A stretch of 64,000 nucleotides of DNA from Bradyrhizobium sp. 186 (GTDB lineage: Bacteria > Pseudomonadota > Alphaproteobacteria > Rhizobiales > Xanthobacteraceae): NCBI RefSeq assembly GCF_023101685.1, contig NZ_CP082164.1, positions 5,518,001 through 5,582,000 on the forward strand, in the 5' to 3' direction. This document shows positions 18,386-26,531 of this stretch, piece after piece. How positions within the stretch are numbered: position 1 is the first letter of the stretch; each line of letters starts with the position of its first letter. The notes below the pieces were generated by a model. The model was not told where the DNA came from, ran no database searches, and saw nothing but the letters and a program-made list of their open reading frames with translations. The position numbers were made by a program, and so were the translations under genes.

Positions 18386-19132
18386 ATGCCGTTTTTCTTA
18401 AGTCCAAACGTCCAAGTAGACCGCGTTAACACTTTCAATTCTAACATTGTTCTGATCTCGTTCACAGAACGGACGATAGCCCCGCGCAATCTTTCCGATC
18501 AGGGCTTCGGCCAGGACTTCGCGCGCAAGCAAGCCATTGACGGCTTTTACGTGAAGTGCGCCGGAAATCACTGGTATCAGTACCCCGAGATGCTAGACGC
18601 GCTCTCCGCAATCCGAAGGGCCGCCTCCGGGAAGGACATTGTCACCTACGGTTCGAGCATGGGCGCCTATGCGGCAATGAAGTTTGCCAGCGCACTTGGA
18701 GCGAAACGGGCGGTTGCGATCTCTCCCATATTCTCGCCCGATCCACGAAAGCCGCCTTTCGAAGGGCGCTGGAAAACCGACGCAGATCAGATTGAGTTCA
18801 TCGACGATACCATGATTGGCGCGGCGGATACCGATGCGTTCGTTCTCACTGATCCAACCCACGCCGACGCTAGGCATGGGCGGCTATTTCGGGCCACGTT
18901 CCCACGATGCACTATTGTTGCTGTGCCTTTTGCCTCTCATCCTGTAGGTCACTTTCTCCGTGAGGCTGGGCTGCTTGGCGATCTGGTGAAGGACCTGATT
19001 TTTGGTGCGTTTGACAACAGCAGATGGTGCCGAGATCGCCGCAAGATGCGCACCAAATCGCCTATATACAAATCCCGGCTTGCTGAAGTTCTGGGTGAGC
19101 GGAACCCCCTCTCAACCACGAATGCAGTCTGA
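18386..19132 (+). CDS. Alpha/beta hydrolase, cargo gene
   Basis: A 248-residue protein with a clear nucleophile elbow, G89-S-S91-M-G93, in a TYGSSMGAYAA context. An Asp-containing strand follows (AFVLTDPTH) and a late His (ASHPVGHF) could complete the triad. The substrate is unknown; similar proteins act on esters or in glycan metabolism. GGGAG lies about 9 bases before the ATG. It runs opposite to the neighbouring late genes and is clearly more AT-rich than they are, which points to a recently acquired moron gene. It is followed after 6 bases by the zinc-ribbon gene, as one unit. Confidence 0.75.
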   Translation: MPFFLSPNVQVDRVNTFNSNIVLISFTERTIAPRNLSDQGFGQDFARKQAIDGFYVKCAGNHWYQYPEMLDALSAIRRAASGKDIVTYGSSMGAYAAMKFASALGAKRAVAISPIFSPDPRKPPFEGRWKTDADQIEFIDDTMIGAADTDAFVLTDPTHADARHGRLFRATFPRCTIVAVPFASHPVGHFLREAGLLGDLVKDLIFGAFDNSRWCRDRRKMRTKSPIYKSRLAEVLGERNPLSTTNAV

Positions 19133-19138
19133 AAAAAA

Positions 19139-19342
19139 ATGAAGCGACTTGATGCGTGCCCATTCTGCGGAATTCAGGATCAACTCGACCTAGTCCGGGA
19201 TGACAGCCGAAATGGCTGGATACATTGCTTCAGTTGCGGGGCAAACGGACCAACCTTGCGAACGCTGGCGGATGATACAGTCGCTGACGCATGGAATGGC
19301 AGAGCCTCTCAGCCCCTAGAAAAACGCCCCCTTACTAATTGA
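19139..19342 (+). CDS. Lar-like restriction alleviation zinc protein
   Basis: A 67-residue protein with paired cysteines, CPFCG near residue 8 and CFSCGA near 31, and an aromatic spacer ending with VADAWNGR. This matches the Lar / restriction alleviation family in size and layout. Proteins of this group in Rac and lambda-type phages reduce type I restriction. It follows the hydrolase gene by 6 bases. Its 3' end overlaps the convergent SGNH gene by 8 bases. The ribosome binding site is weak (A-rich). Confidence 0.65.
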   Translation: MKRLDACPFCGIQDQLDLVRDDSRNGWIHCFSCGANGPTLRTLADDTVADAWNGRASQPLEKRPLTN

Positions 19343-20591
19343 TCTTCCTGACTTCAGCCGACATGAAGTCGATCACACCCGCAACGCTCTGGCCGTTGGT
19401 GATCGGGCTGATCAGATATATCCCAAGCTGAATAGACCCGGCGCTTGGTGTTGCAGTCAGCACCCGGCTTGGTGTTCTCCACCTGAGAAAGCCGTTTGTG
19501 CTGCTAATGCCGTAAGGGTTTGCCAATTGACCGACGCCAGTTTGTCTCTGGTAGACGGTCGCACTTTCCGTGGTGCGCATCTCAAAATAGGGATACGCGA
19601 TATTCGTGAAACCGCCTGACCAGCGGACCTCGACAAACGCCTCGATTTCGTCTCCGGCCTGAAGGCCAGCAAGCGCCCCCGCCGATAAACCCTGACTAAG
19701 AAATATCTGCCCGTTCGAACCGCCTGTCGTGGTCCCGGAAAGCGTCAATGTCTGGATGTTTCGATTGTCCGTATTTGTGCCCTTCGATGCCGCCGCAGTC
19801 ACACCAAGCGCGGCCGTCGTCGATAGGCTCGTGCTGGTTGCAGTGCTCGCGCCGCCGACAAACGGTCCGTTGTTGAGCATATTGCCTTTCGGGTTGTCAG
19901 TCGCGTCGTAAGTATCGGACTGATTAGCCGGCAATATGCGCCAGTCTGGCGCGATGATATTCAAGATGCTGACGATCTTGGCCGCAATCCCGGTAAATGC
20001 GCCGTTGGGGCTGGGGTGGAGACCAGGGGTGTAGGTATAGCCAGACAGTGCACCCCACGACGCCGATGTCGGGTCATCGAACGAGAGCCCGCAGTCCGCG
20101 ACGAAGAAATTCCGGCGCGTTGCCGCCTGATTTTTCATCCAGTTGTTGATGCCGATTCCACGAATGCGCTGTTGTGCCGTCAAGACGGCGTCGCTTCGAC
20201 CGAGGATCGGAACCGCGATCACTGTGCAGCCGACTGCCTGAAGGCCATCATATATCTGCCCAAGCTGAGAGATACAGTTGGCGTAGCTGATGTCTGCTGA
20301 AAGGCTATTTGTGCCGCCGAGGACCACGCAAATGTCCGGCCGCGCAGCCGTGACCGTCGAGAGACGCGCAAGCATGTCCGAAAGCTTGTCACCGCTAACA
20401 CCAAAATTAAGCGCGGGCGGCGAATAGAAGCGCTGGCCCGTCATCGCGTTTGTCCAGAACGAATAGCCAAGCGCGTTGTTGTTGGTGAGGTTGCCGGATG
20501 CGCCGATGCCGTTCGCGGTGATGCTGTCGCCGTAGAACGCAAGGCTAGGGCCCCGCTTCGTGGTAAGCGGGATCTGGTAGATATCAACCAT
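19335..20591 (-). CDS. SGNH hydrolase fused to beta-rich virion domain
   Basis: A 418-residue protein. The SGNH domain comes first: GDSIT with S23, a GGTNS block III, then the C-terminal His at H192. The Asp normally three residues before that His is Pro here, so the dyad is incomplete. Residues 215-418 are Ser/Thr-rich and beta-like, suited to a virion-exposed decoration or carbohydrate-binding domain. It follows the repeat protein at 20597-21010 by 5 bases. It may be a head decoration or spike with weak or no esterase activity. Confidence 0.78.
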   Translation of the reverse strand: MVDIYQIPLTTKRGPSLAFYGDSITANGIGASGNLTNNNALGYSFWTNAMTGQRFYSPPALNFGVSGDKLSDMLARLSTVTAARPDICVVLGGTNSLSADISYANCISQLGQIYDGLQAVGCTVIAVPILGRSDAVLTAQQRIRGIGINNWMKNQAATRRNFFVADCGLSFDDPTSASWGALSGYTYTPGLHPSPNGAFTGIAAKIVSILNIIAPDWRILPANQSDTYDATDNPKGNMLNNGPFVGGASTATSTSLSTTAALGVTAAASKGTNTDNRNIQTLTLSGTTTGGSNGQIFLSQGLSAGALAGLQAGDEIEAFVEVRWSGGFTNIAYPYFEMRTTESATVYQRQTGVGQLANPYGISSTNGFLRWRTPSRVLTATPSAGSIQLGIYLISPITNGQSVAGVIDFMSAEVRKIN

Positions 20592-20596
20592 CGGTT

Positions 20597-21010
20597 CTAA
20601 CTCCCATTGGCAACCAGCGCGACAACGGGCTGGTTATTGTCGTTGCTGCTGGTTACGCGCTGGCCGCCATCGGCAGCGCTCGTGACAAAATCCCAGTGAA
20701 ATCCGGTCGGTGCCGGATAGGGAGCGAACGATGCTGCCCCCACTGTCCCAAGGGGAGTGACTAACTGGTTGTTGTAGAGCTTGCGGCCGTTCGAGATCAG
20801 CACCGCGCCGAGAACCGGCTGATCGTTGTAGAACGTGCTGCCGTCAGTAATCTCGACGCCGCCGACGACACGCTGATTGTCAACCAGGAACAAGCCGTCA
20901 GCGACGGCAACAACGCCGACGACTGGCCGGCCGTTGTACATCGTCGTGCCGTCCGCGACATAGTGAACGCCGACAACGCGCTGATCATTGAAGATATCGG
21001 CCACAGCCAC
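20597..21010 (-). CDS. 18-residue repeat virion protein (head fibre-like)
   Basis: A 137-residue protein built of four exact-length 18-residue repeats and a partial fifth (about residues 7-84). The consensus runs YNDQ-VVG--I-DG---. The C-terminal 45 residues form a cap that includes GFHWDFVTSA. Each unit looks like a beta-hairpin, so the whole may be a rod or beta-solenoid that displays the cap. It lies between a small virion protein and the SGNH decoration gene, which suggests a head fibre base. No named family was recognised with certainty. Confidence 0.65.
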   Translation of the reverse strand: MAVADIFNDQRVVGVHYVADGTTMYNGRPVVGVVAVADGLFLVDNQRVVGGVEITDGSTFYNDQPVLGAVLISNGRKLYNNQLVTPLGTVGAASFAPYPAPTGFHWDFVTSAADGGQRVTSSNDNNQPVVALVANGS

Positions 21011-21052
21011 CCCCGCAGAAAGAAGGAAGGGGCAGCGAACCGCCCCATCCGT

Positions 21053-21484
21053 TTAGTCGGCGACCGGCTTGGGCTCACCCGGCGCGATCCAGTCGGGCTC
21101 GACGCCACCGGCCGCCTTCTGAGCCTGAGCCACAGTCTGAGGCTCGGGAGCGTCATCGAACGGCGCAGGCTTGTTCGCCTCAACGTACGCCTCGATGATC
21201 TTGTCCGCGTCCGGCGCGCGCTTGACTTCCGCGCCGCTGATCTTGGACGCGAGCGCTCGACGATCGGCCGCGCTCATGTCCTCCCAATCGGCAGGGATCA
21301 CGATCAGTTCGGCGGCCGGTTTGACCTCGACGGCCTCGACCGCAGCGGCAGCGCCGGCCAGGACGACCCAGGACGGACGGCGCTTCACGTCCTCCCAAAT
21401 CTCATCCGGGATCGCGAACGCCTCGCCCATCTCGCGAATGGTATGGGCGAAGTAGCCCTTGGTGGTCGCAATGACCTTCACCAT
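21053..21484 (-). CDS. Small virion-cluster protein, unknown
   Basis: A 143-residue protein. The N-terminal 45 residues have a small beta motif (KVIATTKGYFAHTIREMGEAFAIPD) of the kind found in short phage head proteins. The middle is Ala/Glu-rich and the C-terminal 40 residues are Pro/Ala-rich and probably disordered. It sits between the cement protein and the repeat protein. The function is unknown; a head-linked accessory role is inferred from position. Confidence 0.6.
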   Translation of the reverse strand: MVKVIATTKGYFAHTIREMGEAFAIPDEIWEDVKRRPSWVVLAGAAAAVEAVEVKPAAELIVIPADWEDMSAADRRALASKISGAEVKRAPDADKIIEAYVEANKPAPFDDAPEPQTVAQAQKAAGGVEPDWIAPGEPKPVAD

Positions 21485-21528
21485 GATTTCAGTCCCTCTA
21501 CAGTGGAAGCGTCAGAGAAACGCGCCGG

Positions 21529-21945
21529 TTAAGCCGGCGCGCTCTGATTGCCCATGGTGACGCCGGCCGTGATCTTGCCCGTGGTCGGCGCGGTGCCGGT
21601 CACGGTGTAGTTCAGGCGCATGAAACGCCTGTTCGTGCGCCGCGTGATGTTCTCGGGCACGAAGATGTATCCGGCTTTGAGGTTGGCGAGGACTTCGGTG
21701 GAGGACCACACAGTCGTCAGGTTCGTGCCGAACGCCGCGTCATCCGCAACCTGGAGATCAACCTTAAGCGAAGTCAGGTTGTTGAAGTCCTCCACGACCT
21801 GGATCAGGAGCGGGGTGTTCCTGCCCTTGCCGATATCGCGGACGAGACCGTTCGCGATCGGGCCGAGATCGACGACGTTGGTGGACACGGCGGACGCGAC
21901 AATCGCCTGTGCGTTCGACAGGAGCGTTTGCAGATCGAAAATCAT
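21529..21945 (-). CDS. Bbp16-like capsid cement protein
   Basis: A 138-residue beta-rich protein. It has the layout of Bbp16-type cement proteins: a helical start (DLQTLLSNAQAIVAS), a DIGKG motif, a central VVEDFNNLTSLKVDLQ strand pair, and a C-terminal MRLNYTVTG strand. It decorates and stabilises the capsid after DNA filling. It lies directly downstream of the major capsid gene. Confidence 0.8.
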   Translation of the reverse strand: MIFDLQTLLSNAQAIVASAVSTNVVDLGPIANGLVRDIGKGRNTPLLIQVVEDFNNLTSLKVDLQVADDAAFGTNLTTVWSSTEVLANLKAGYIFVPENITRRTNRRFMRLNYTVTGTAPTTGKITAGVTMGNQSAPA

Positions 21946-22016
21946 AGGTGAGCCTCAGGGTTCGGCCTTCCGGCCAGCTACGGGAGGAACGGCCCGCCGA
22001 AGCGGGCCGGGCCGAA

Positions 22017-23054
22017 TTAGATGGCGACGGAGCCGACCAGCGCCTCGGTGTTCAGGATCGCGTCAGTCTCGCGGATCGGGATGCCCCGATACGTCTTGAC
22101 TTCCTTGCCCTCAACCACTGCCTGCGACAGCCCGGTGTAGTTCGGGTTGGCCGCGAGCAGCGAACGGTCGCTCGACTGCGCGTCGAGGATTTCGAGCACG
22201 TCGCGGTTCATGTAGATCGCGATGCGGCTGGACACGGCGTCGCGGCGGCGCGACTGGAGGCGATAGTACGCCTTGCGCATCAGCGCCCACAGATCGACGG
22301 TTCCGGCGATCATGTCGGACACGTCGATGTTGGCGATCCGCGCGTTGTAGCGGAAATCCTTCACGAACGCGCCGATGTGCCAGCGGAACATGGTTTCCTT
22401 GGCATAGTACGGGTTGCCGTTCGCATCGAGAACGCGCTGTTCGCCCTTGTCCTCGATCGAGACGCCGGCCTTGGTGCCCTTGGGATAGAGCAACGAGGTC
22501 GCGTGATCGCCCCAGGTGACGAACCAGATCGACGTATTGTCCGAGCCCGCGCCGCCGCCGTGGATCACATGGTTCGCGATGTTCGGCTTGGCCGGGTCGG
22601 GCCGGTTCGTGTTGTACAGAGAAAAGCGCGCGGACAGGCCCTTGAACTTCTCGGGCGTGGTCGCGGTGTCATGGTAGAAAATGCCGGTCGCCATTTCCTG
22701 GTTCATGGCTTCCAGGTACGGCGAGCTATCGACGAGGCGCTGCTTGGCCGGGTCGGGAGCGAGCGCGAGCAACCGGCTATCGACGAGCGACGCGGCTTCC
22801 AGAAAGCCGGTCGTGTCGTCAACCTGCTGCATGGTGCTCTTGGACTGCGGCACGCCCTGATAGAGGCGGCCCCAGGCGACGGACGGCAGACCGGTGCGGA
22901 TCATGTGCCGGTGAACGGCGTCCATGTTGCACTGGGTTGCGATCCCGTCATCCAGGATCGGGTTTTGCCGATTGAGGATTTCGATAACGGTGCCCTCGGC
23001 CGACGCTTTGTAGGCGTCGATCAGGTTGGGGTAGGATTGTCCGATAGTCGCCAT
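22017..23054 (-). CDS. Major capsid protein (BPP-1-like)
   Basis: A 345-residue protein in the scaffold - capsid - cement order typical of BPP-1-like phages. The opening (PNLIDAYKA) and the late segments RIAIYMNRDVLEILD and GIPIRETDAIL are usual for this HK97-fold family. It forms the icosahedral shell. The start is 7 bases after the scaffold stop. Confidence 0.88.
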   Translation of the reverse strand: MATIGQSYPNLIDAYKASAEGTVIEILNRQNPILDDGIATQCNMDAVHRHMIRTGLPSVAWGRLYQGVPQSKSTMQQVDDTTGFLEAASLVDSRLLALAPDPAKQRLVDSSPYLEAMNQEMATGIFYHDTATTPEKFKGLSARFSLYNTNRPDPAKPNIANHVIHGGGAGSDNTSIWFVTWGDHATSLLYPKGTKAGVSIEDKGEQRVLDANGNPYYAKETMFRWHIGAFVKDFRYNARIANIDVSDMIAGTVDLWALMRKAYYRLQSRRRDAVSSRIAIYMNRDVLEILDAQSSDRSLLAANPNYTGLSQAVVEGKEVKTYRGIPIRETDAILNTEALVGSVAI

Positions 23055-23060
23055 AGTTCA

Positions 23061-23894
23061 TCAGCCTTTCGGTGCGTCGTGCGGAAAGAGAACGTGCGCG
23101 GCCTCTGCCGGTTTGCCCGACCCGCCCGCACCGCCGTCAGCCGGGTTGTCCTCTTTGATCATGGCCCCGACCTTCGCCATGAAACGGATAAGCTCCGGAT
23201 GGTTGCCGCCACCAGTCGCTTCCAAATATTCTTTGAGCGCAGGCGTGCCGAGCGTGTTGACGGCGCGCGTGGCGGTCTTGACCGTGCCGTCCCACTTGTC
23301 GCCGCCGATCTCTTTGTCCGCCTTGGCTTGATCGACCCAGCCCGTGACGGTCTCGCCCCACGCCTTGCCCTTGTCGGCCGCTTGCTTCTGCTGCGCTTCG
23401 ATGAACTTGTCCGCGAGCTTCTGAGCCTGCTTGTTCGTCAGGCCCATTTCCTTGAACTCTGGACTGAGAGCATCGAGCGTCGCTTGATCGACCTGGACGC
23501 CTTCGGGCATCGCGAGCGTGTACTTGCCATCGGCCGGAACGGTATCGGCCGGATCGGCAGCGGCCGGCTTGGTCTTGTCGTGCGCGGCCTTCGCCGTGGC
23601 GTTGTCCGCTTCCGACTTCGCGGGATCGGCGACGTACTCTTTCCAATCCTCAGCCTTCGGCTTGTCGCCTTCCTTCGGAGGATCACCGGCAGCGGGTTCA
23701 GGTTTCGGCTGCTCGCCTTCCTTCGGAAACAGCACGCTCGCGGCGGGATCTGGCGCGGGCTTCACGTCGCCGGCCGGCTTCACCTCGCCAGCGGGCGGCG
23801 TCGCGGCGGGCGGATGCTCCGGCGCGCGCATGAACCGGCCCATGACGCGCTCGCTAGCAGTCATCATCAAGCCGGGGTGCTTAATCGTCCGCAT
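23061..23894 (-). CDS. Capsid scaffolding protein
   Basis: A 277-residue protein. The N-terminal 110 residues are Pro/Ala/Lys-rich and look disordered. A conserved block follows (DALSPEFKEMGLTNKQAQK, then helices to residue 245), then a short basic end. This is the classic scaffold layout just upstream of the capsid gene. Two peptides of the form AA-S/H-VLFP (near residue 52 and at the C-terminus) match the C-terminus of the staple-like protein. Its start overlaps the Bbp19-like stop by 14 bases. Confidence 0.82.
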   Translation of the reverse strand: MRTIKHPGLMMTASERVMGRFMRAPEHPPAATPPAGEVKPAGDVKPAPDPAASVLFPKEGEQPKPEPAAGDPPKEGDKPKAEDWKEYVADPAKSEADNATAKAAHDKTKPAAADPADTVPADGKYTLAMPEGVQVDQATLDALSPEFKEMGLTNKQAQKLADKFIEAQQKQAADKGKAWGETVTGWVDQAKADKEIGGDKWDGTVKTATRAVNTLGTPALKEYLEATGGGNHPELIRFMAKVGAMIKEDNPADGGAGGSGKPAEAAHVLFPHDAPKG

Positions 23895-24225
23895 CGTCGT
23901 TCTCCATGTTGTCGGCAGTCGCTTTCGACGCCGCTCTGTCCATTTCCCTGATCGCGGCCATGTCCGTCAGGAGCGACGGGTACAGACGCGGATCGACTTC
24001 ATCGAGCTTTGCGATGATCTTCCGCCCGCTAGCCTGTTGCCCGAGCGTGTAGTTCGTCGCGTTGTTCTCGCCGCAATAGGCGTCGCGGTAGATCGCGCAT
24101 TCCTCCAAAATCCAGTAGAGGACGCGCTTGCCCGCGACCGTTGCGAGCGTGTCGCGGAATGCCTTCGCTATTTCCGCGCGGGTGATTTCTTGCTCTGGCG
24201 AGAGTTGTTCGCTCAAATCGGTCAC
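23881..24225 (-). CDS. Bbp19-like phage head protein
   Basis: A 114-residue protein with the Bbp19-type layout: a central helix around VLYWILEECAIYRDAY, then LGQQASGRKI, then an acidic tail. A longer open frame continues upstream, but that part is Arg-rich and antisense-like. The GTG at 24225 is preferred because it overlaps the stop of the upstream peptidase gene as GTGA. The biochemical role is unknown. The gene is normally found between portal and scaffold. Confidence 0.75.
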   Translation of the reverse strand: MTDLSEQLSPEQEITRAEIAKAFRDTLATVAGKRVLYWILEECAIYRDAYCGENNATNYTLGQQASGRKIIAKLDEVDPRLYPSLLTDMAAIREMDRAASKATADNMENDDADD

Positions 24226-24548
24226 GGCACCCTCAACGCGATCACGCGGGCGAGCGAGCGCGGACGTTCGCGCACGCGATGGCCGTCGTTGCCAGACTTG
24301 ACGATCCATTCGCCACTTGCGGCGCGGCCGGTGATGATGCCGACGTGATGCGCCCACACCACAACAACGCCGACGCCTGGACCGTTGGCGGCCGATCCGA
24401 CGCGCGCCCAATTGCGGGCGAGCCACAGCGAGGGATCGAGCTTCCCGAGTTGCTGCCCCATCCACCAGCCGCACCACGCGCGCGGCCGAGCGGACGCCTC
24501 GCCCTGGAGCGCCAATAGAGCGAGCACAACGAGGATTGCGCGCGTCAT
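24222..24548 (-). CDS. NlpC/P60- or CHAP-like peptidase, secreted
   Basis: A 108-residue protein with a signal peptide (residues 1-20, cleaved near ASA). Catalytic Cys C26 sits in a WCGWWM context and His H67/H68 in AHHVGII. This layout is seen in small phage peptidases that cut peptide cross-links. The stop overlaps the Bbp19-like start (GTGA) and the start overlaps the portal stop, so it is part of the head operon. A role in late peptidoglycan processing or virion entry is inferred. Confidence 0.68.
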   Translation of the reverse strand: MTRAILVVLALLALQGEASARPRAWCGWWMGQQLGKLDPSLWLARNWARVGSAANGPGVGVVVVWAHHVGIITGRAASGEWIVKSGNDGHRVRERPRSLARVIALRVP

Positions 24549-26248
24549 CAGCCAATCCCAATCTGTTGCAAGAGGGCTTGGCCGCTGGGGTTCTGGCCCG
24601 CGCTCGCGAGCACGCTTGCAGCGTCCGCGCCCTGCTTCATGGCCGGGGCAACGGTCGCCATCATTTCCGCGTTCTTGGCTTGCTGCTGTTCCTTGGCGCG
24701 CGCGTCGCGGGCCGCTTTCACCTTGTCGTCGGACACGACGATCGAGGGCGGCACGCCGAGCGCGTCGGCGTACTGATCCGCCGCCTCGTCGGCATCGAAC
24801 TTGTCGAGCACTTCCGGCTTCACCGCCGAAAGCTGGCCGACGAACCCGGAGAACCGTTCGATCGCGCCCGTGGCGACGGCCTTCTGCGCCTGCGCGAGGA
24901 TCGAGATATATTCGACCTTCAAATCCTGTTCGGCGATTTCGCGCGGCGGCGGCGGCAACTCGCGGCGGCGGTTGAGGATGTTGAACGTCCGGTCAATCAC
25001 CGGCTCAAGCTGGCCGTTATAAATGTTCTCCAGGACCGGCCCGAGCGCGAGCAACTTTTCCTCTTTGCGCTCCGCAATCTCGACCGCGTTGCGCGGCTGG
25101 ATGCCTTCCATGTTCGAGATCATCAGGAACAGATCGGCATAGAACACCTGCCGCAAACGCTCCTGCACGTCGCGGATATCCTCGCGCAACTCGGATAGCG
25201 ACAGGTTCACTTCCATCGCCTGCCGATAGCCCTTGCCGGTCGGATCATCGACATAAGTGACGGACCCAGGCAGGAGCGACGCCGGATTGTTGCGCAATGA
25301 GGTCGGCCCCGTCATCGGCGGCCGTACCTTCTTGTCGATGCCTTCAAGCTTCCGCGCCTGCTCTTTCTGGAGCATCTTGGTATCGCCGAGCGCGTCTTGC
25401 CCGGGCGACGTGGAATAGTGATCGTCGCCGGCCAATTCCCACGCCGGGCAGACAATCGGGTTGTCATCGAACCCGCTTTCCTCGAGCAGGCCGTTGTTGT
25501 CCGTCGTCGCGTCGAGCCAGTAGTTCGACAGGAACGGCTTGTTGGCCTTGTCGATCAGGCCCGGCTCGCGCGTCATGCGCGGCTCGACGGCATGCCAGAC
25601 GTCGTAAATCTGATCATACTTGCCGTTGTCATAAGCCGTCTTGATGGAGTTGCTGACGCGCGCGACGGCCGCATATCCGAACCGGCCAACGATCCGCTGC
25701 ACCGACCAGCGGAATTGCCGATACATCGTGGTCGCGCGGCCCTTCTCGTCACGGGCGATCCAGAACCGCCCGTTGAGCAGTTGTTGCATGCGAACGAAGC
25801 TCTGATCGTCATCGACCAGGATGCCGCACGGCTGGCCGAACAGCGCGAGATCGCCATAGCCGGTATGAAACGCGTTGTAGATGTTGGAGCCCGAGAACAC
25901 CTCGCGCATCCGCGTCTCGACGGCCGCGAGATATTCCTTGACCGGGGCGAAGTCTTTCAGATCGGGATCGAACGTCGTCAGGCGAAACCACGGCCGCGCG
26001 GGCGACGTGAGGCCGGAATGCATGCCAGACTTGAGCGTGCGATAGGCGAACGTGGCGCTGCTATCGATGATCTTGGCGCGGCTCACCGACCGTTCGTTGC
26101 GGTTGGTCAATCGCAGCCGCGTCGGATCGATGTGATCCGCGATCCCCGACCATTCGCTTTCCCACGGCTGGCGAACTGTTTTCAGTTCCTCAGCGCGGCG
26201 GCGATGGTACTGGATTTGACTTTCGAAGCGCGGCGCGTTGACGGTCAT
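24548..26248 (-). CDS. Portal protein (head-to-tail connector)
   Basis: A 566-residue portal of the podoviral collar type. Recognisable blocks are HIDPTRLRL near the N-terminus, the ARPWFRLTT segment near 80, the clip and stem with YVDDPTGKG near 300, and a Gln/Ala-rich C-terminal barrel. It forms the dodecameric DNA channel and binds the terminase. It is downstream of the terminase genes, as in BPP-1-like phages. Confidence 0.9.
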   Translation of the reverse strand: MTVNAPRFESQIQYHRRRAEELKTVRQPWESEWSGIADHIDPTRLRLTNRNERSVSRAKIIDSSATFAYRTLKSGMHSGLTSPARPWFRLTTFDPDLKDFAPVKEYLAAVETRMREVFSGSNIYNAFHTGYGDLALFGQPCGILVDDDQSFVRMQQLLNGRFWIARDEKGRATTMYRQFRWSVQRIVGRFGYAAVARVSNSIKTAYDNGKYDQIYDVWHAVEPRMTREPGLIDKANKPFLSNYWLDATTDNNGLLEESGFDDNPIVCPAWELAGDDHYSTSPGQDALGDTKMLQKEQARKLEGIDKKVRPPMTGPTSLRNNPASLLPGSVTYVDDPTGKGYRQAMEVNLSLSELREDIRDVQERLRQVFYADLFLMISNMEGIQPRNAVEIAERKEEKLLALGPVLENIYNGQLEPVIDRTFNILNRRRELPPPPREIAEQDLKVEYISILAQAQKAVATGAIERFSGFVGQLSAVKPEVLDKFDADEAADQYADALGVPPSIVVSDDKVKAARDARAKEQQQAKNAEMMATVAPAMKQGADAASVLASAGQNPSGQALLQQIGIG

Positions 26249-26251
26249 GGA

Positions 26252-26458
26252 TCACTGCCCGAGCAGCGTCTTGGCCTGCGTCGGCGCGGCTGCGGCGACA
26301 CCCGAACCGGACGTGAGGATCGTGTTCGCGCTGCTCGACCGTGCCTTGTCGCCCAGGCGGCGGCTGACGGAGGAGCGAACGGCTGCGCCGTCCGGCTCTT
26401 GCATCGCCTGCGTCTCGGGCGGCAGCTTGGGGTCGGGGATGCTGGGGACGAGGCACAT
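26252..26458 (-). CDS. Small conserved phage protein upstream of portal
   Basis: A 68-residue protein with a Pro-rich N-terminus, a GAAVRSSVSRRLGD block and a C-terminal TLLGQ. Such short proteins occur just before portals in related podoviruses. The stop is 3 bases before the portal start. Its function is unknown. Confidence 0.6.
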   Translation of the reverse strand: MCLVPSIPDPKLPPETQAMQEPDGAAVRSSVSRRLGDKARSSSANTILTSGSGVAAAAPTQAKTLLGQ

Positions 26459-26531
26459 GGAAGATCACCAGTTCGCGGGAGCGTTTCGGTTGCCCGACGC
26501 ATATCCCGCGAATGGTTGCCGCCACGAACAG

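Noticed and set aside
21948..23951. Plus-strand open frame of 667 codons
   Set aside because: Antisense to the capsid and scaffold genes, with shadow-like composition.
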